Source of the DNA: HGM04593 sp045657945
GTDB lineage: Bacteria; Bacteroidota; Bacteroidia; Bacteroidales; Bacteroidaceae
DNA length: 64,000 nucleotides
Direction: 5' to 3'
NCBI GenBank assembly: GCA_045657945.1
Contig: JAZOUB010000054.1
Location: 1 to 64,000 of the forward strand
The notes beneath the pieces are model-generated. The model made no database searches and was not told the origin of the DNA. It worked only from the letters and a program-made list of their open reading frames with translations. Every line of letters starts with the position of its first letter. The stretch's first letter is position 1. Of the stretch, positions 8,001-15,382 are shown in pieces. The translations under genes were made by a program, and so were the position numbers.

Positions 8001-10036
8001 AATACATTCGAACCGATAGAGGTCAATGTTGTGGGCAACGTGATGTCGCTCAGGAAGGTACAACCCTTGAAGACGTTGCTTGGCAATGCCGTCACACCCT
8101 CAGGGATTGCTATTTTTGTAAATTGCACACAACCGGAGAAAGCACTGGCTCCGATACTCTGTACCGATGCAGGTATTGTAACATCTGTCAATTTGGAACA
8201 GCCGGAGAACATGCCCTCGGGAATGGCTTTCAACGAAGCGGGGATGTTTGCCGTTGCAAGTTTATTGCAAGCGGCGAATGCGCCGCCCCCAATCTCCTCA
8301 ACGCTGTTGGGTATTGATATCGAGGTCATCTCGTAACAATTATAGAACGCATTTACTCCAATGCTCTTGAGGCTTGAGCCTTCGGCAAATTCCGGTGCAA
8401 TTTTATAGCAATACATAAAAGCTTCATTACCGATGCTTTGCACCGATGCCGGTATTGTGATGCTGGTCAAATTGGAACAGCTCCTGAACGCACTGGCTCC
8501 GATACTCTGTACCGATGCAGGTATTGTAACATCTGTCAATTTGGAACAGCTGGAGAACATGCTCTCGGGAATGGCTTTCAACGAAGTGGGGATGTTTGCC
8601 GTTGCAAGTTTATTGCAATAGGCGAATGCGCCGGAGCCAATCTCCTCAACGCTGTTGGGTATTGATATCGAAGTCATCTCAGAGCAAGAATTGAACGCAT
8701 ATGCTCCGATACTTTTAAGGCTTGAGCCTTCGGCAAATTCAGGAGCAATTTTGTCGCAATAATAAAATGCATACGTTCCAATGCTTTGCAGCGAAGCAGG
8801 GAATTTCACGGTTGACAGGTTACGGCATCTGTCGAATGTGTGGGAGCCAATGGTCTGCAATTGCGTGCAAGAACTGAGATCAAGTTCTGTCAGGGGATTA
8901 TTGTAAAATGCATATGAACCTATTTCCTTGAGCCCTGCAGGAAGTTTGACAGTCGATAGCCAGCAGCCATAAAAACAGTAATTTCCAATAGACTCAATAG
9001 CGTCGGGTATTTCAATGCTTGTAAGGCCTGAATTTCTGAATGCATAAGCACCGATATATTTCAGGTTCTCAGGCAGTTCGAGTTCGCTGATTCCGACAGA
9101 CTCAAAGGCATATTCACCGATGGAATCGAGCGATGCAGGCAGGGTGACGCTTGTCAGCGAGCCGGCGTGGCTGAATGCCTTTGCGCCAATCTTCTTTAGT
9201 GTAGAGGGGAATGTGACACTCTTGAGAGGATTGTACTTTGTCGATGACTTGTAGAGGAACTCATCTCCGATTTCCTCCACTCCCTCTGTAAACACAACAG
9301 AAACCACACGGCCGGCCGAGGAGGGCGAACTGCCGTACCCGACAAGGTTGCCGGGGACCTTTTTCATACCTATGGTTATGGAAGATACATTGGAACCGAC
9401 CAACGCATTGTCGGCTGTTGTCACGCTGCCGGGGATTACGATGGAGCTGAGATTTGAGTAGCAGAAAGCTGATGAGCCTAAATATTCCAGCCCGTCGTTG
9501 AGTACAACACCCTCGGTCAGAGTGTTGTACTGGAATGCACCACTACCGATATACTTTACCGAGGCAGGCAACTCAAGCGACAAAAGGCCTTGCAAATTGC
9601 TGAGGCTTGAGCCTAAATGCGCAAAGGCGTTTGCTTCAATGGCCTTGAGCCCCTGGGGCAAGACAATATGCTGCATATTGGTGGAACGGGCAAACATATA
9701 AGTTGCAATGGTGTCCTCCTTCATCTCACGCACCTTGTACTCGCCTGTATATTGTCCTTCGGATGTAATTTTTGCACCTCCGATGTCAAGTGTAGTAAAG
9801 CGTTGGGAGATTGCCGTCTTGATGGCATTGATGTCGGCACCGTTTAGCGGGCCGCTGATTTTCAATGTCGTTTCGGTATAGGCGGTGAAGTCGGTCGCCG
9901 AATGAGCGGCGGCGAAATCGCCGGGGTTGGCAGCCTCAAAAGTAAAGACTGTTTCCTGCGCCTTGGCACAAGTGATAGAGGTGAGCAGCAACATGATTGC
10001 CAGCACAGATCTCTTCAACGATAACGATTTTCTCAT
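5033..10036 (-). CDS. Giant BspA-like leucine-rich repeat surface protein with dockerin-like and sorting domains
   Basis: 1667 residues from the ATG at 10036, chosen because it begins a good signal peptide (MRKSLSLKRS...TCAKAQ); an in-frame start 57 bp upstream would add a hydrophilic tail. The order is: signal peptide; about 40 LRR_5 (BspA/treponemal-type) repeats with the I-P-x-x-V-x-x-I-G-x-x-A-F-x-x-C pattern (~residues 80-1110); a plant-type LRR block with LGNNNLSG and LQNNNLSGNI (~1160-1290); a dockerin-like pair of calcium-loop helices (GDVNFDAQLNITDMQ and DGDKTINVQDV, near bases 5735 and 5590); and a C-terminal FDLQGRKV...GIYIVNGKKVVIK segment like type IX secretion sorting domains. 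Probably a cell-surface or secreted adhesin. An internal 348-bp duplication is present. The divergent regulator gene suggests specific control. Confidence 0.85.
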   Translation of the reverse strand: MRKSLSLKRSVLAIMLLLTSITCAKAQETVFTFEAANPGDFAAAHSATDFTAYTETTLKISGPLNGADINAIKTAISQRFTTLDIGGAKITSEGQYTGEYKVREMKEDTIATYMFARSTNMQHIVLPQGLKAIEANAFAHLGSSLSNLQGLLSLELPASVKYIGSGAFQYNTLTEGVVLNDGLEYLGSSAFCYSNLSSIVIPGSVTTADNALVGSNVSSITIGMKKVPGNLVGYGSSPSSAGRVVSVVFTEGVEEIGDEFLYKSSTKYNPLKSVTFPSTLKKIGAKAFSHAGSLTSVTLPASLDSIGEYAFESVGISELELPENLKYIGAYAFRNSGLTSIEIPDAIESIGNYCFYGCWLSTVKLPAGLKEIGSYAFYNNPLTELDLSSCTQLQTIGSHTFDRCRNLSTVKFPASLQSIGTYAFYYCDKIAPEFAEGSSLKSIGAYAFNSCSEMTSISIPNSVEEIGSGAFAYCNKLATANIPTSLKAIPESMFSSCSKLTDVTIPASVQSIGASAFRSCSNLTSITIPASVQSIGNEAFMYCYKIAPEFAEGSSLKSIGVNAFYNCYEMTSISIPNSVEEIGGGAFAACNKLATANIPASLKAIPEGMFSGCSKLTDVTIPASVQSIGASAFSGCVQFTKIAIPEGVTALPSNVFKGCTFLSDITLPTTLTSIGSNVFLNCEYLESITLPSGLLSIGSGAFWGCIGLKSIVLPDNVTNIDVNTFRGCTALESITLPKNLATLPANFLEECTSLKYVKIPDGVTALPANMFYNCSALQTVDMPDGITSFGSQCFSGCASLKDFDFPSSLNTIGSYAFDGCKTLTAVNIPAGVSNLETGTFQDCVALQSVELPDALVSIGNNCFDNCTSLAGIELPAGLTTLGTSALSNCTSLTQVTIPSGIKSIPSRLFYGCTALESVGYAPDITSIGSDSFYGCRSLKQFAIPQTVTSVGSYAFRGCAKITSITIPEGIKAVPDYFCYGCTSLADVTLPSTITSIGTQSFYNCASLREIKLPEGLATIGSSAFAYAALDKVSMPSTVRTIKGHAFANCDNLSTFTVNEGVTAISDYSSIWEGCDNLFVLYLPSTITSLHYNTIGYTSIKEVHLKATVPPTVSSYNVGKSGATLYVPVGTAEAYKAASHWGGWDAIVEEAYTLAGLPEKEWNILKHIPALTGGENWKTKWVLGATPEETEPLEGVTIRNGHIYSIVLGNNNLSGPLPHVVFALDSLNTLNLQNNNLSGNIRMDYEDDTFDYANLSLCCDSLKRLDISGNKLTGDLYDIMAYAPNLTSLNASYNKIRDISNPLPVYTLEFYGQDLRDIYTVNYSDLFNLKGDPKSAVPTVFTYSNKSNSTASANIDTYDNYFYLVISDAWNVNSSGYWYGSMTKRLDNANSSMGYFSYDSWCDGWYTKPLGETLNAGVKTSTSRWNDYHRFNVVMDCRPGDVNFDAQLNITDMQRTLNYALDSTYYNRYTPFNFTAANIIDGDKTINVQDVVANINLLLDSGVTPKLAKGNRSKDTAQDEEPEAVLYVKDGELVLSTTRPVAALDLLLTGENVKWSPAVDAFSKKSKGGRTIVYSLFGDEIMEGETVIAELDGDIDDAMIVDIDGNEIRLNVIKGNYDGTTAIEGAQVADDSNAAVFDLQGRKVAECFDRNTLKPGIYIVNGKKVVIK
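8142..8808. repeat. Internal 348-bp tandem duplication in the LRR gene
   Basis: Bases 8142-8460 recur at 8490-8808 with an offset of 348 bp (116 codons). The first ~200 bp are nearly identical and the remainder diverges. The protein segments containing TSISIPNSVEEIG, KLATANIP and SKLTDVTIPASVQSIG occur twice in the same order, so this is a recent in-frame expansion of five leucine-rich repeats. Confidence 0.85.
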
Positions 10037-10081
10037 AACTATATGGTTTTTATCTTTTGTTTGCACACTTTTTGAAACATA

Positions 10082-10089
10082 CAAAGTTA
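10082..10089 (-). promoter_or_regulatory. Promoter -7 box for the LRR surface protein
   Basis: The minus strand reads TAACTTTG (perfect TAnnTTTG) about 46 bp before the chosen ATG at 10036. No TTTG is present 19-21 bp upstream of it, which fits a promoter that needs an activator. The 21-bp-spaced repeats at 10117-10149 lie just upstream on this strand. Confidence 0.6.
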
Positions 10090-10116
10090 CCACGGCAAAA
10101 GCAGTTGTTTTTTCAC

Positions 10117-10149
10117 GGAAAAGACATTCTTTTTAACAGAAAGGACATT
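10117..10149. promoter_or_regulatory. 21-bp-spaced direct repeats, probable activator site
   Basis: GGAAAAGACATT (10117-10128) and AGAAAGGACATT (10138-10149) match at 10 of 12 positions and start exactly 21 bp apart, two turns of helix. A weaker third copy, AAAAGGCACA, follows in the same phase at 10160. The site lies about 35-70 bp upstream of the expected LRR-gene transcription start and 55-85 bp upstream of the regulator -33 box, where AraC-type dimers usually bind. The adjacent AraC-domain regulator is the obvious candidate ligand (inference). Confidence 0.55.
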
Positions 10150-10203
10150 ACCACCACACAAAAGGCACAATTCGTAAAAAACGGCATACCAATATGCCTT
10201 AAA

Positions 10204-10235
10204 TTGTACAAGGTTCCGTTTTTTGTCTATTTTTG
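10204..10235 (+). promoter_or_regulatory. Promoter of the TPR/receiver/AraC regulator
   Basis: TTG at 10204-10206 and TATTTTTG at 10228-10235 (TAnnTTTG), separated by 21 bp, match the Bacteroidota vegetative promoter. Transcription should start about 15 bp before the ATG at 10255. Confidence 0.7.
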
Positions 10236-10254
10236 CAGAAAACAGTGAAATTTT

Positions 10255-12582
10255 ATGAAAAACGGTATCTTATCAATGGCGGTGGTTCTGGCGACAATAT
10301 TTCTTGCATGTTGCAGCAAGGAGAAGGAGCAAGGGCCTGCAACAGCCCCCGACAAGATGGCCATTGAACTGGCCGACAGCATATATGATGCAGAGGAACT
10401 TGAAAAATGGATTGAGCACTACGATTCAAGGAATGAGAGACATTCCTCGCTTGTGCTGAGACAGAAATATGGCAGCGTAAAGAGGAATGCGTCGGATTTT
10501 GAGACGGCGATAGAGACACACGCTGTATGTATTGATGACGCGAGGAGACTTGGAGACACCTTGCAACTGATTATCGCGTACAACAATCAGGGAACGAACT
10601 ACAGGAGGTTAGGAGACCTTGAAGAGGCGAGCAACTGCCACTATGCTGCGCTTGAGCTGTGTGACATGATTACCGGTGACACCACATTCACGGCACGGAA
10701 GAATGTGGTACGCACACTGAACGGGCTTGGCAATGTGATGCTGTCACTGGAGAACTGCGAGGTGGCCGAACAGATGTTCCGCCGCGCGCTCAAGGGCGAG
10801 AGAGAGCTTGGCAGCCTCACCGGCGAAGCCATAAACCTTGCCAATATAGGAGCAATAAAGGAGATGGAGGGAGAGCTTGACTCGGCACGCATATACTACA
10901 ACCTGTCGCTTGAAAAGAATATTGCGCATAATAATATGATAGGTATAAGCCTATGTTACCAGAATCTTGGCAATGTAGATGAGATTGAAGGCCAATATGG
11001 CAGCGCAAAGGATTATTATATGAAGAGTTACTCTATTGGCAAAAGCACCGACGATGTGTGGCATTGGCTCAACAGCTGTACCTCGCTGGCAAGATTGTAT
11101 ATTGAGATGGGAGAGATTGACTCGGCAGCATACTACACCGGTGAAGCAATGGAAGCTGCAGAGAGGATAAATGCCAAAGGACGGTTGCCGCAGATATACT
11201 CACTGCACAGCCGGGTTCTCGAAGAGAGAAGCAGGTACAAGGAAGCTCTTGAATACACCCGACTGGCACATCTTTACCAAGACAGCATCGGTTACGAGGA
11301 GAACAAGAACCACCTTCACAACCTGAGAATAAACTATGAGGTAAAGAAAAAGAATGATGAGATAGAGAGGGTGCAACAGGATGCCCTGCAGGAAAAATCG
11401 TTGCGCGAAACAATAATGTGGAGTGCCATTATTCTGACAGTGCTTGCAACAATTACCCTTGCAGCACTTATAATTGCCGGACGAAGCCGCAAACGTGCCA
11501 ACATTGCACTGAAAAAGAGCGACGAGGAGCGACGCCTGTTCTACCGCAACACCACCCATAGATTAAAGACTCCGCTGACTGTGATTGTGGGCATGACGGA
11601 AGAACTGAAAAGACATATTCCAAAGAATGATGATGTTGCACAGCAGGAGTTCGATGCAATAACACGCAAGGGCAAGGAACTGGTTGACCTTGTAGCACAA
11701 ATGACGGAATACAATGCCGGACAAATAGAGAGTCTTGAACTGACGGAACTGGCACAACTGCCGGTTTCCACAAAAGAGGAAGCAGAGGAGATGCTATGCG
11801 AGAGCTGCGGAGAGGAGTATATCCTTGTTGCCGAGGATGACAAAGATGTCGCTTTTATGATTACGCAGATGCTGAAAAACCAAGGCTATTGCTTCAAGTG
11901 GGCCGCTAATGGCAAGGAGGCGCATGAGCTTATCAAACAGAGCATGCCGCGACTGCTGATCACAGATGTGATGATGCCCGAAATGGATGGACTGGAACTT
12001 ACAAGAGTTATCAGAGAGGATGAAGAGCGAAACCATCTGCCTATCATCATTGTATCGGCACGCACAAGCAATAACGACCGCCTTGCCGGCATCGATGCCG
12101 GTGCCGAAGTTTATCTTGGCAAGCCGTTCATTCCCGACGAGTTGCTGCTGAGAATCCGCAAACTGCTTGAACAAAGAGAAATACTGGAAAAGGCATACCG
12201 GGAAGAGATTAGAAAGGCCGACCAGCAGGCACAGAACGAGTTGACACAAGGCCTTAAAAACCACGAGAAAGTATTTATAGAGAAAATAGATGCTTTCATA
12301 CATGACAACATAACGGAGTGCACCTTGAATGCCGGTATGCTTGCAGACTGCATGGCAATGAGCATAACGACACTTAACCGAAGAATAAGCGGCATAACAG
12401 GAGTGAACACAACAAACTACATAAGGCTGAAAAGACTTACCAGGGCAAAATTCCTGTTGAAAAATACAGAGATGAGCATGGGCGAGATACAGGCAGTGTG
12501 TGGATTTGACTCACCAAGTTATTTCAGCCGCACATTCAAAGGAGAGTTCGGTGTAACACCGAGTGAATACAGGAAATCTTGA
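10255..12582 (+). CDS. Membrane hybrid regulator: TPR sensor, H-box, receiver and AraC output, without an ATPase domain
   Basis: 775 residues. A lipoprotein-like signal (LACC, Cys ~19) is followed by TPR repeats (~45-370), one membrane helix (~383-405), and a dimerisation/phosphoacceptor helix with His435 in THRLKTPL. A receiver domain follows (acidic Asp528/Asp529, phospho-Asp571 in ITDVMMPEMDG, Lys623 in GKPF), then an AraC two-helix-turn-helix domain (~690-775, ending GFDSPSYFSRTFKGEFGVTPSEYRKS in two parts). This resembles Bacteroides hybrid two-component systems, but only ~90 residues separate the H-box from the receiver and no N, G1 or G2 ATP-binding boxes are visible, so it may not autophosphorylate. 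It is divergent from the LRR gene with a shared candidate operator between them and probably controls it. Confidence 0.85.
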   Translation: MKNGILSMAVVLATIFLACCSKEKEQGPATAPDKMAIELADSIYDAEELEKWIEHYDSRNERHSSLVLRQKYGSVKRNASDFETAIETHAVCIDDARRLGDTLQLIIAYNNQGTNYRRLGDLEEASNCHYAALELCDMITGDTTFTARKNVVRTLNGLGNVMLSLENCEVAEQMFRRALKGERELGSLTGEAINLANIGAIKEMEGELDSARIYYNLSLEKNIAHNNMIGISLCYQNLGNVDEIEGQYGSAKDYYMKSYSIGKSTDDVWHWLNSCTSLARLYIEMGEIDSAAYYTGEAMEAAERINAKGRLPQIYSLHSRVLEERSRYKEALEYTRLAHLYQDSIGYEENKNHLHNLRINYEVKKKNDEIERVQQDALQEKSLRETIMWSAIILTVLATITLAALIIAGRSRKRANIALKKSDEERRLFYRNTTHRLKTPLTVIVGMTEELKRHIPKNDDVAQQEFDAITRKGKELVDLVAQMTEYNAGQIESLELTELAQLPVSTKEEAEEMLCESCGEEYILVAEDDKDVAFMITQMLKNQGYCFKWAANGKEAHELIKQSMPRLLITDVMMPEMDGLELTRVIREDEERNHLPIIIVSARTSNNDRLAGIDAGAEVYLGKPFIPDELLLRIRKLLEQREILEKAYREEIRKADQQAQNELTQGLKNHEKVFIEKIDAFIHDNITECTLNAGMLADCMAMSITTLNRRISGITGVNTTNYIRLKRLTRAKFLLKNTEMSMGEIQAVCGFDSPSYFSRTFKGEFGVTPSEYRKS

Positions 12583-12614
12583 TTACATACAACACTCCCG
12601 ATACTATTTTGTCG

Positions 12615-12649
12615 TTTGTGTGAAAAAGAGTTCCATTTGAGTGAAAAAG
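12615..12649. promoter_or_regulatory. 21-bp-spaced direct repeats before the AraC-type gene
   Basis: TTTGTGTGAAAAAG (12615-12628) and TTTGAGTGAAAAAG (12636-12649) differ at one position and start exactly 21 bp apart. They lie just upstream of a near-consensus -7 box, CATTTTTG (12668-12675). The shared GAAAAAG core resembles the repeats at 10117-10149. Probable binding site for an AraC-type regulator, perhaps this gene's own product. Confidence 0.6.
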
Positions 12650-12701
12650 CAAGTTTGCCGATTTCACCATTTTTGCATTACATTCCTAAAGAGTGGAATT
12701 T

Positions 12702-13052
12702 ATGCAAGAGTGGAAAAAGAAAATATCGGAGAGATATGCCGCACTGTTGAGTGAGGCATCGCCTTTCTTCCTGAAACAGGACTACGACATTGAGGAGTTT
12801 GCCAATGACCTTGCCACAAACCGCAGTTATGCCTCAAGGTTTGTAAATGAGGTGTTGGGAACATCATTCCCCACCCTGCTGAACAAGTTGAGACTTGCAT
12901 ATATCATAAGGACGAAGCACGAGAATCCCAAAGAGCCTATATGCAGGCTTGCAGCTGCCGCAGGCTACAAGAACGCGCATTCGTTCCGCCGTGCATTCTA
13001 CAGGGAATACAACATGATGCCAAGAGCTTTTTTCAAGAAACAGGGGATTTAA
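12702..13052 (+). CDS. Stand-alone AraC-family helix-turn-helix regulator
   Basis: 116 residues from the ATG at 12702; a GTG at 12693 in frame is a weaker start. Residues ~25-115 form the complete two-HTH AraC module: the first helix-turn-helix around IEEFANDLATNRSYASRFVN, and the second around ICRLAAAAGYKNAHSFRRAF with the usual conserved AGYKNAHSFRRAFYREYNMMP-type core. There is no sensory domain, so it acts through DNA binding alone or with a partner. The gene lies 120 bp after the large hybrid regulator on the same strand. Its stop overlaps that of the convergent esterase gene by 3 bp. Direct repeats in its promoter suggest autoregulation or control by its neighbour. Confidence 0.8.
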   Translation: MQEWKKKISERYAALLSEASPFFLKQDYDIEEFANDLATNRSYASRFVNEVLGTSFPTLLNKLRLAYIIRTKHENPKEPICRLAAAAGYKNAHSFRRAFYREYNMMPRAFFKKQGI

Positions 13053-13903
13053 TCTCCAAAGCCCTGGGAAACGAACGGCAGTGCAATGTAAAGTGCCTGC
13101 TGCCAATATTGCCACACATGGGCACCGTCGCGCACGCGCAACTGGTAGGGGATGCGCCTGGTGCGCATTGCTTTAATGAATTCCATGTTGTTGTCGAAGA
13201 GAAAATCGTCATCGCCCACATCTATGAACCAGCGCACCGATGCAATCTCAGCGCACAGTTCCTGTGTAGCCTCCTCTATTGCCGTGATATTGTTGCATGC
13301 CACAGCACTCTCCATGAACACTCTGCGGCGGGCATCGGGGTCATGTGTTATCCAACTGTTCTCTACAAGCCCCATAAGCGCGCTCATGGCATAGGCGCTG
13401 GAGAACATATCGCTGTGGTTTATTGCATACCATGTTGTTCCGCCACCACCCATCGAGAGGCCGGCTATTGCACGGTGCTGCTTGTCGGGGATAATGCGGA
13501 ATGTACTTTCGATGTGCGGAATGAATTCCTGAAAGAAGAAATCCTCGTAACGCCACTCCTCGCTGTTGAAATAACCGTCGTAGGTGGTTCCGGCATCGGG
13601 CATGACAATTATCATCTCCTGTGCCTGCCCCGACTGGAAAATCTCGGTCGCTATTTCATTCACATTTCCCTTGTCGCGCCATGCTGTGTGCGTGTCGGTG
13701 AGGCCGTGCAAGAGATAGAGCACGGGAAAGGCTCTGTTCTCATCGGCATATCCCGCGGGGAGATATATGCAGTATTTCTTTGTACAGCCAAGGGTTTCAC
13801 TCTGCATCTCGCACTCCAGGAGCTGCGGATATTGACTCTCCTGCGCGAACGGCTGCATTACAAAAGCAAGCAGCAGAAGGATAAAGGTGATACAGCGTTT
13901 CAT
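13049..13903 (-). CDS. Secreted alpha/beta-hydrolase esterase (esterase D/feruloyl-esterase-like)
   Basis: 284 residues with a signal peptide (MKRCITFILLLLAF...PFAQ). The core begins KKYCIYLPAGY and LYLLHGLTD, the oxyanion strand of the PF00756 esterase family. The nucleophile elbow is GLSMGG (~residue 152), and an Asp in VGDDDFL (~230) and the His in GAHVWQYW (~263) complete the triad. Periplasmic or surface carbohydrate-ester hydrolase is the likely role; the substrate is unknown. It begins 21 bp after the end of rpoN on the same strand and may be in that operon. The short length means there is no attached carbohydrate-binding or glycosidase domain. Confidence 0.85.
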   Translation of the reverse strand: MKRCITFILLLLAFVMQPFAQESQYPQLLECEMQSETLGCTKKYCIYLPAGYADENRAFPVLYLLHGLTDTHTAWRDKGNVNEIATEIFQSGQAQEMIIVMPDAGTTYDGYFNSEEWRYEDFFFQEFIPHIESTFRIIPDKQHRAIAGLSMGGGGTTWYAINHSDMFSSAYAMSALMGLVENSWITHDPDARRRVFMESAVACNNITAIEEATQELCAEIASVRWFIDVGDDDFLFDNNMEFIKAMRTRRIPYQLRVRDGAHVWQYWQQALYIALPFVSQGFGD

Positions 13904-13924
13904 GATATGTATATTTTGTTTCAG

Positions 13925-15364
13925 TTACTCCTTGCGCAACCTTGCTACAGGGATGTTCAGTTGCTCGCGGTACTTGGCGACGGTGCGGCGTGCGACATTG
14001 TAGCCCTGGCCGACAAGCATCTCCTGCAGGGCCTGATCTGTGAGCGGATTGACCTTGTCCTCGGCGTCAACGAGTTCACGGATAACACGGAACAGTTCGT
14101 ACACGGAGTGTGTTGTGCCGTCGAGCATTGCCACACCGTCGCTGAAATAGTATTTCAATGGGGTGACGCTCCATGGTGTCTGCACATACTTGCTGTTGCA
14201 CACACGCGACACGGTAGAGATGTCATAGCCTGCAATGTTGGCGACATCCTCAAGAATCATTGGTTTGAGGAAAGCCTCATCGCCACCACTCAGGAAATAC
14301 TCTTTCTGCAACGACGCAATGGCCTTCATTGTTCCCAGCATTGTCATTTCGCGTTGCTGCACGGCACTTATGAATCCCTTTGCAGCATCGATTTTCTGTC
14401 GCAGGAAGAGTGCCGCGGCGCGCTGCTCGGCGTTGTTGCCGGCAACCTGCTCGTCAAGCATCTGCATGAAATCACCGTTCACACGCAACGAGGGGACATG
14501 GGAGTTATTGAGCGAGACATATACATTCTCATCGGTTATCTCAAGAAGGAAATCGGGCATCACCTGTTGGCGGCTGAAACCTATGCCCTCGGCAAGCGAG
14601 GCACCCGGGCGCGGATTAAGACGGACAATGTCGGCAATGGCATCGCGGCACTCATCGGCTTCAACACCCAGTTTTTCGGGGATTATATTCCAACGCTTAC
14701 CCGAGAACTCGTCATAGCACTCGACGAGAATCCGTTTGTGTAGAGAGTAGTCCTTGCCCGATGTGCTGCGCTCCAGCTGCAGGAGCAGGCACTCACGCAG
14801 GTCGCGCGCGGCAATACCGGCCGGCTCAAATGTCTGTATAGCCTTCAGCACCGACAAGAGCTGTTCCTCATCGGTACACACATTATTGTATATTAGGAGT
14901 TCGTCCTCAATCTCGGACAGCGGCTTGCGCAACAGGCCGTCCTCGTCGAGCGAACCTATAAGGTATTCGCCAATGGCTTGCTCGTCGGGGGATAGCGGAA
15001 GCTCGCCAAGCTGCTCCATGAGCGAGTCGCCGAACGAGGCGGCATCGCCCAATGTGGCATCAATAGAAGGAACGAACCCCGGCGATGCAACTGGAATATC
15101 ATCATTGCCGCTATAATCATCGTCGGCATCGGCCGAATATATATCCGGAGTATCAACATCATCGTCCCCACCACCCTGTGGCATAGCCTCATCGGGTTCA
15201 ACGGCATCAAGGGCGGGGTTGTCCATAACCTCGCCTCGCACCCTCTCCTCTATCTCAACCGTTGTCATCTCAAGCAGTTGCACGGCAAGCAATTGCTGGG
15301 GCGACAGAGTTTGGGAAAGCGTCTGTTGCTGTTGTTGGGTCTGTGTGAATCTGTTGTTTGACAT
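13925..15364 (-). CDS. rpoN: RNA polymerase sigma-54 factor
   Basis: 479 residues. Region I is glutamine-rich (QTQQQQQTLSQTLSPQQLLAVQLL), followed by an acidic region II (~45-95), a core-binding domain and the C-terminal DNA-binding domain. The latter includes the RpoN box ARRTVAKYR (near residue 460), which recognises the -24 element. It directs transcription of genes activated by enhancer-binding proteins. It starts 18 bp after the nucleoside kinase stop, so they form one operon with the esterase behind. No sigma-54 promoters were searched systematically in the window. Confidence 0.95.
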   Translation of the reverse strand: MSNNRFTQTQQQQQTLSQTLSPQQLLAVQLLEMTTVEIEERVRGEVMDNPALDAVEPDEAMPQGGGDDDVDTPDIYSADADDDYSGNDDIPVASPGFVPSIDATLGDAASFGDSLMEQLGELPLSPDEQAIGEYLIGSLDEDGLLRKPLSEIEDELLIYNNVCTDEEQLLSVLKAIQTFEPAGIAARDLRECLLLQLERSTSGKDYSLHKRILVECYDEFSGKRWNIIPEKLGVEADECRDAIADIVRLNPRPGASLAEGIGFSRQQVMPDFLLEITDENVYVSLNNSHVPSLRVNGDFMQMLDEQVAGNNAEQRAAALFLRQKIDAAKGFISAVQQREMTMLGTMKAIASLQKEYFLSGGDEAFLKPMILEDVANIAGYDISTVSRVCNSKYVQTPWSVTPLKYYFSDGVAMLDGTTHSVYELFRVIRELVDAEDKVNPLTDQALQEMLVGQGYNVARRTVAKYREQLNIPVARLRKE

Positions 15365-15382
15365 TCAGTTTTTATAAAAGTA

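Noticed and set aside
8142..8808. A CRISPR array or diversity-generating repeat in the LRR gene
   Set aside because: The repeats are in-frame coding units of 348 bp with no short direct repeats plus unique spacers, and no reverse transcriptase or template repeat was seen.
12941..14743. A 600-residue open frame on the plus strand across the esterase and rpoN genes
   Set aside because: It is antisense to two well-supported genes (esterase triad, RpoN box), is rich in Cys/His as antisense frames often are, and has no recognisable domain.
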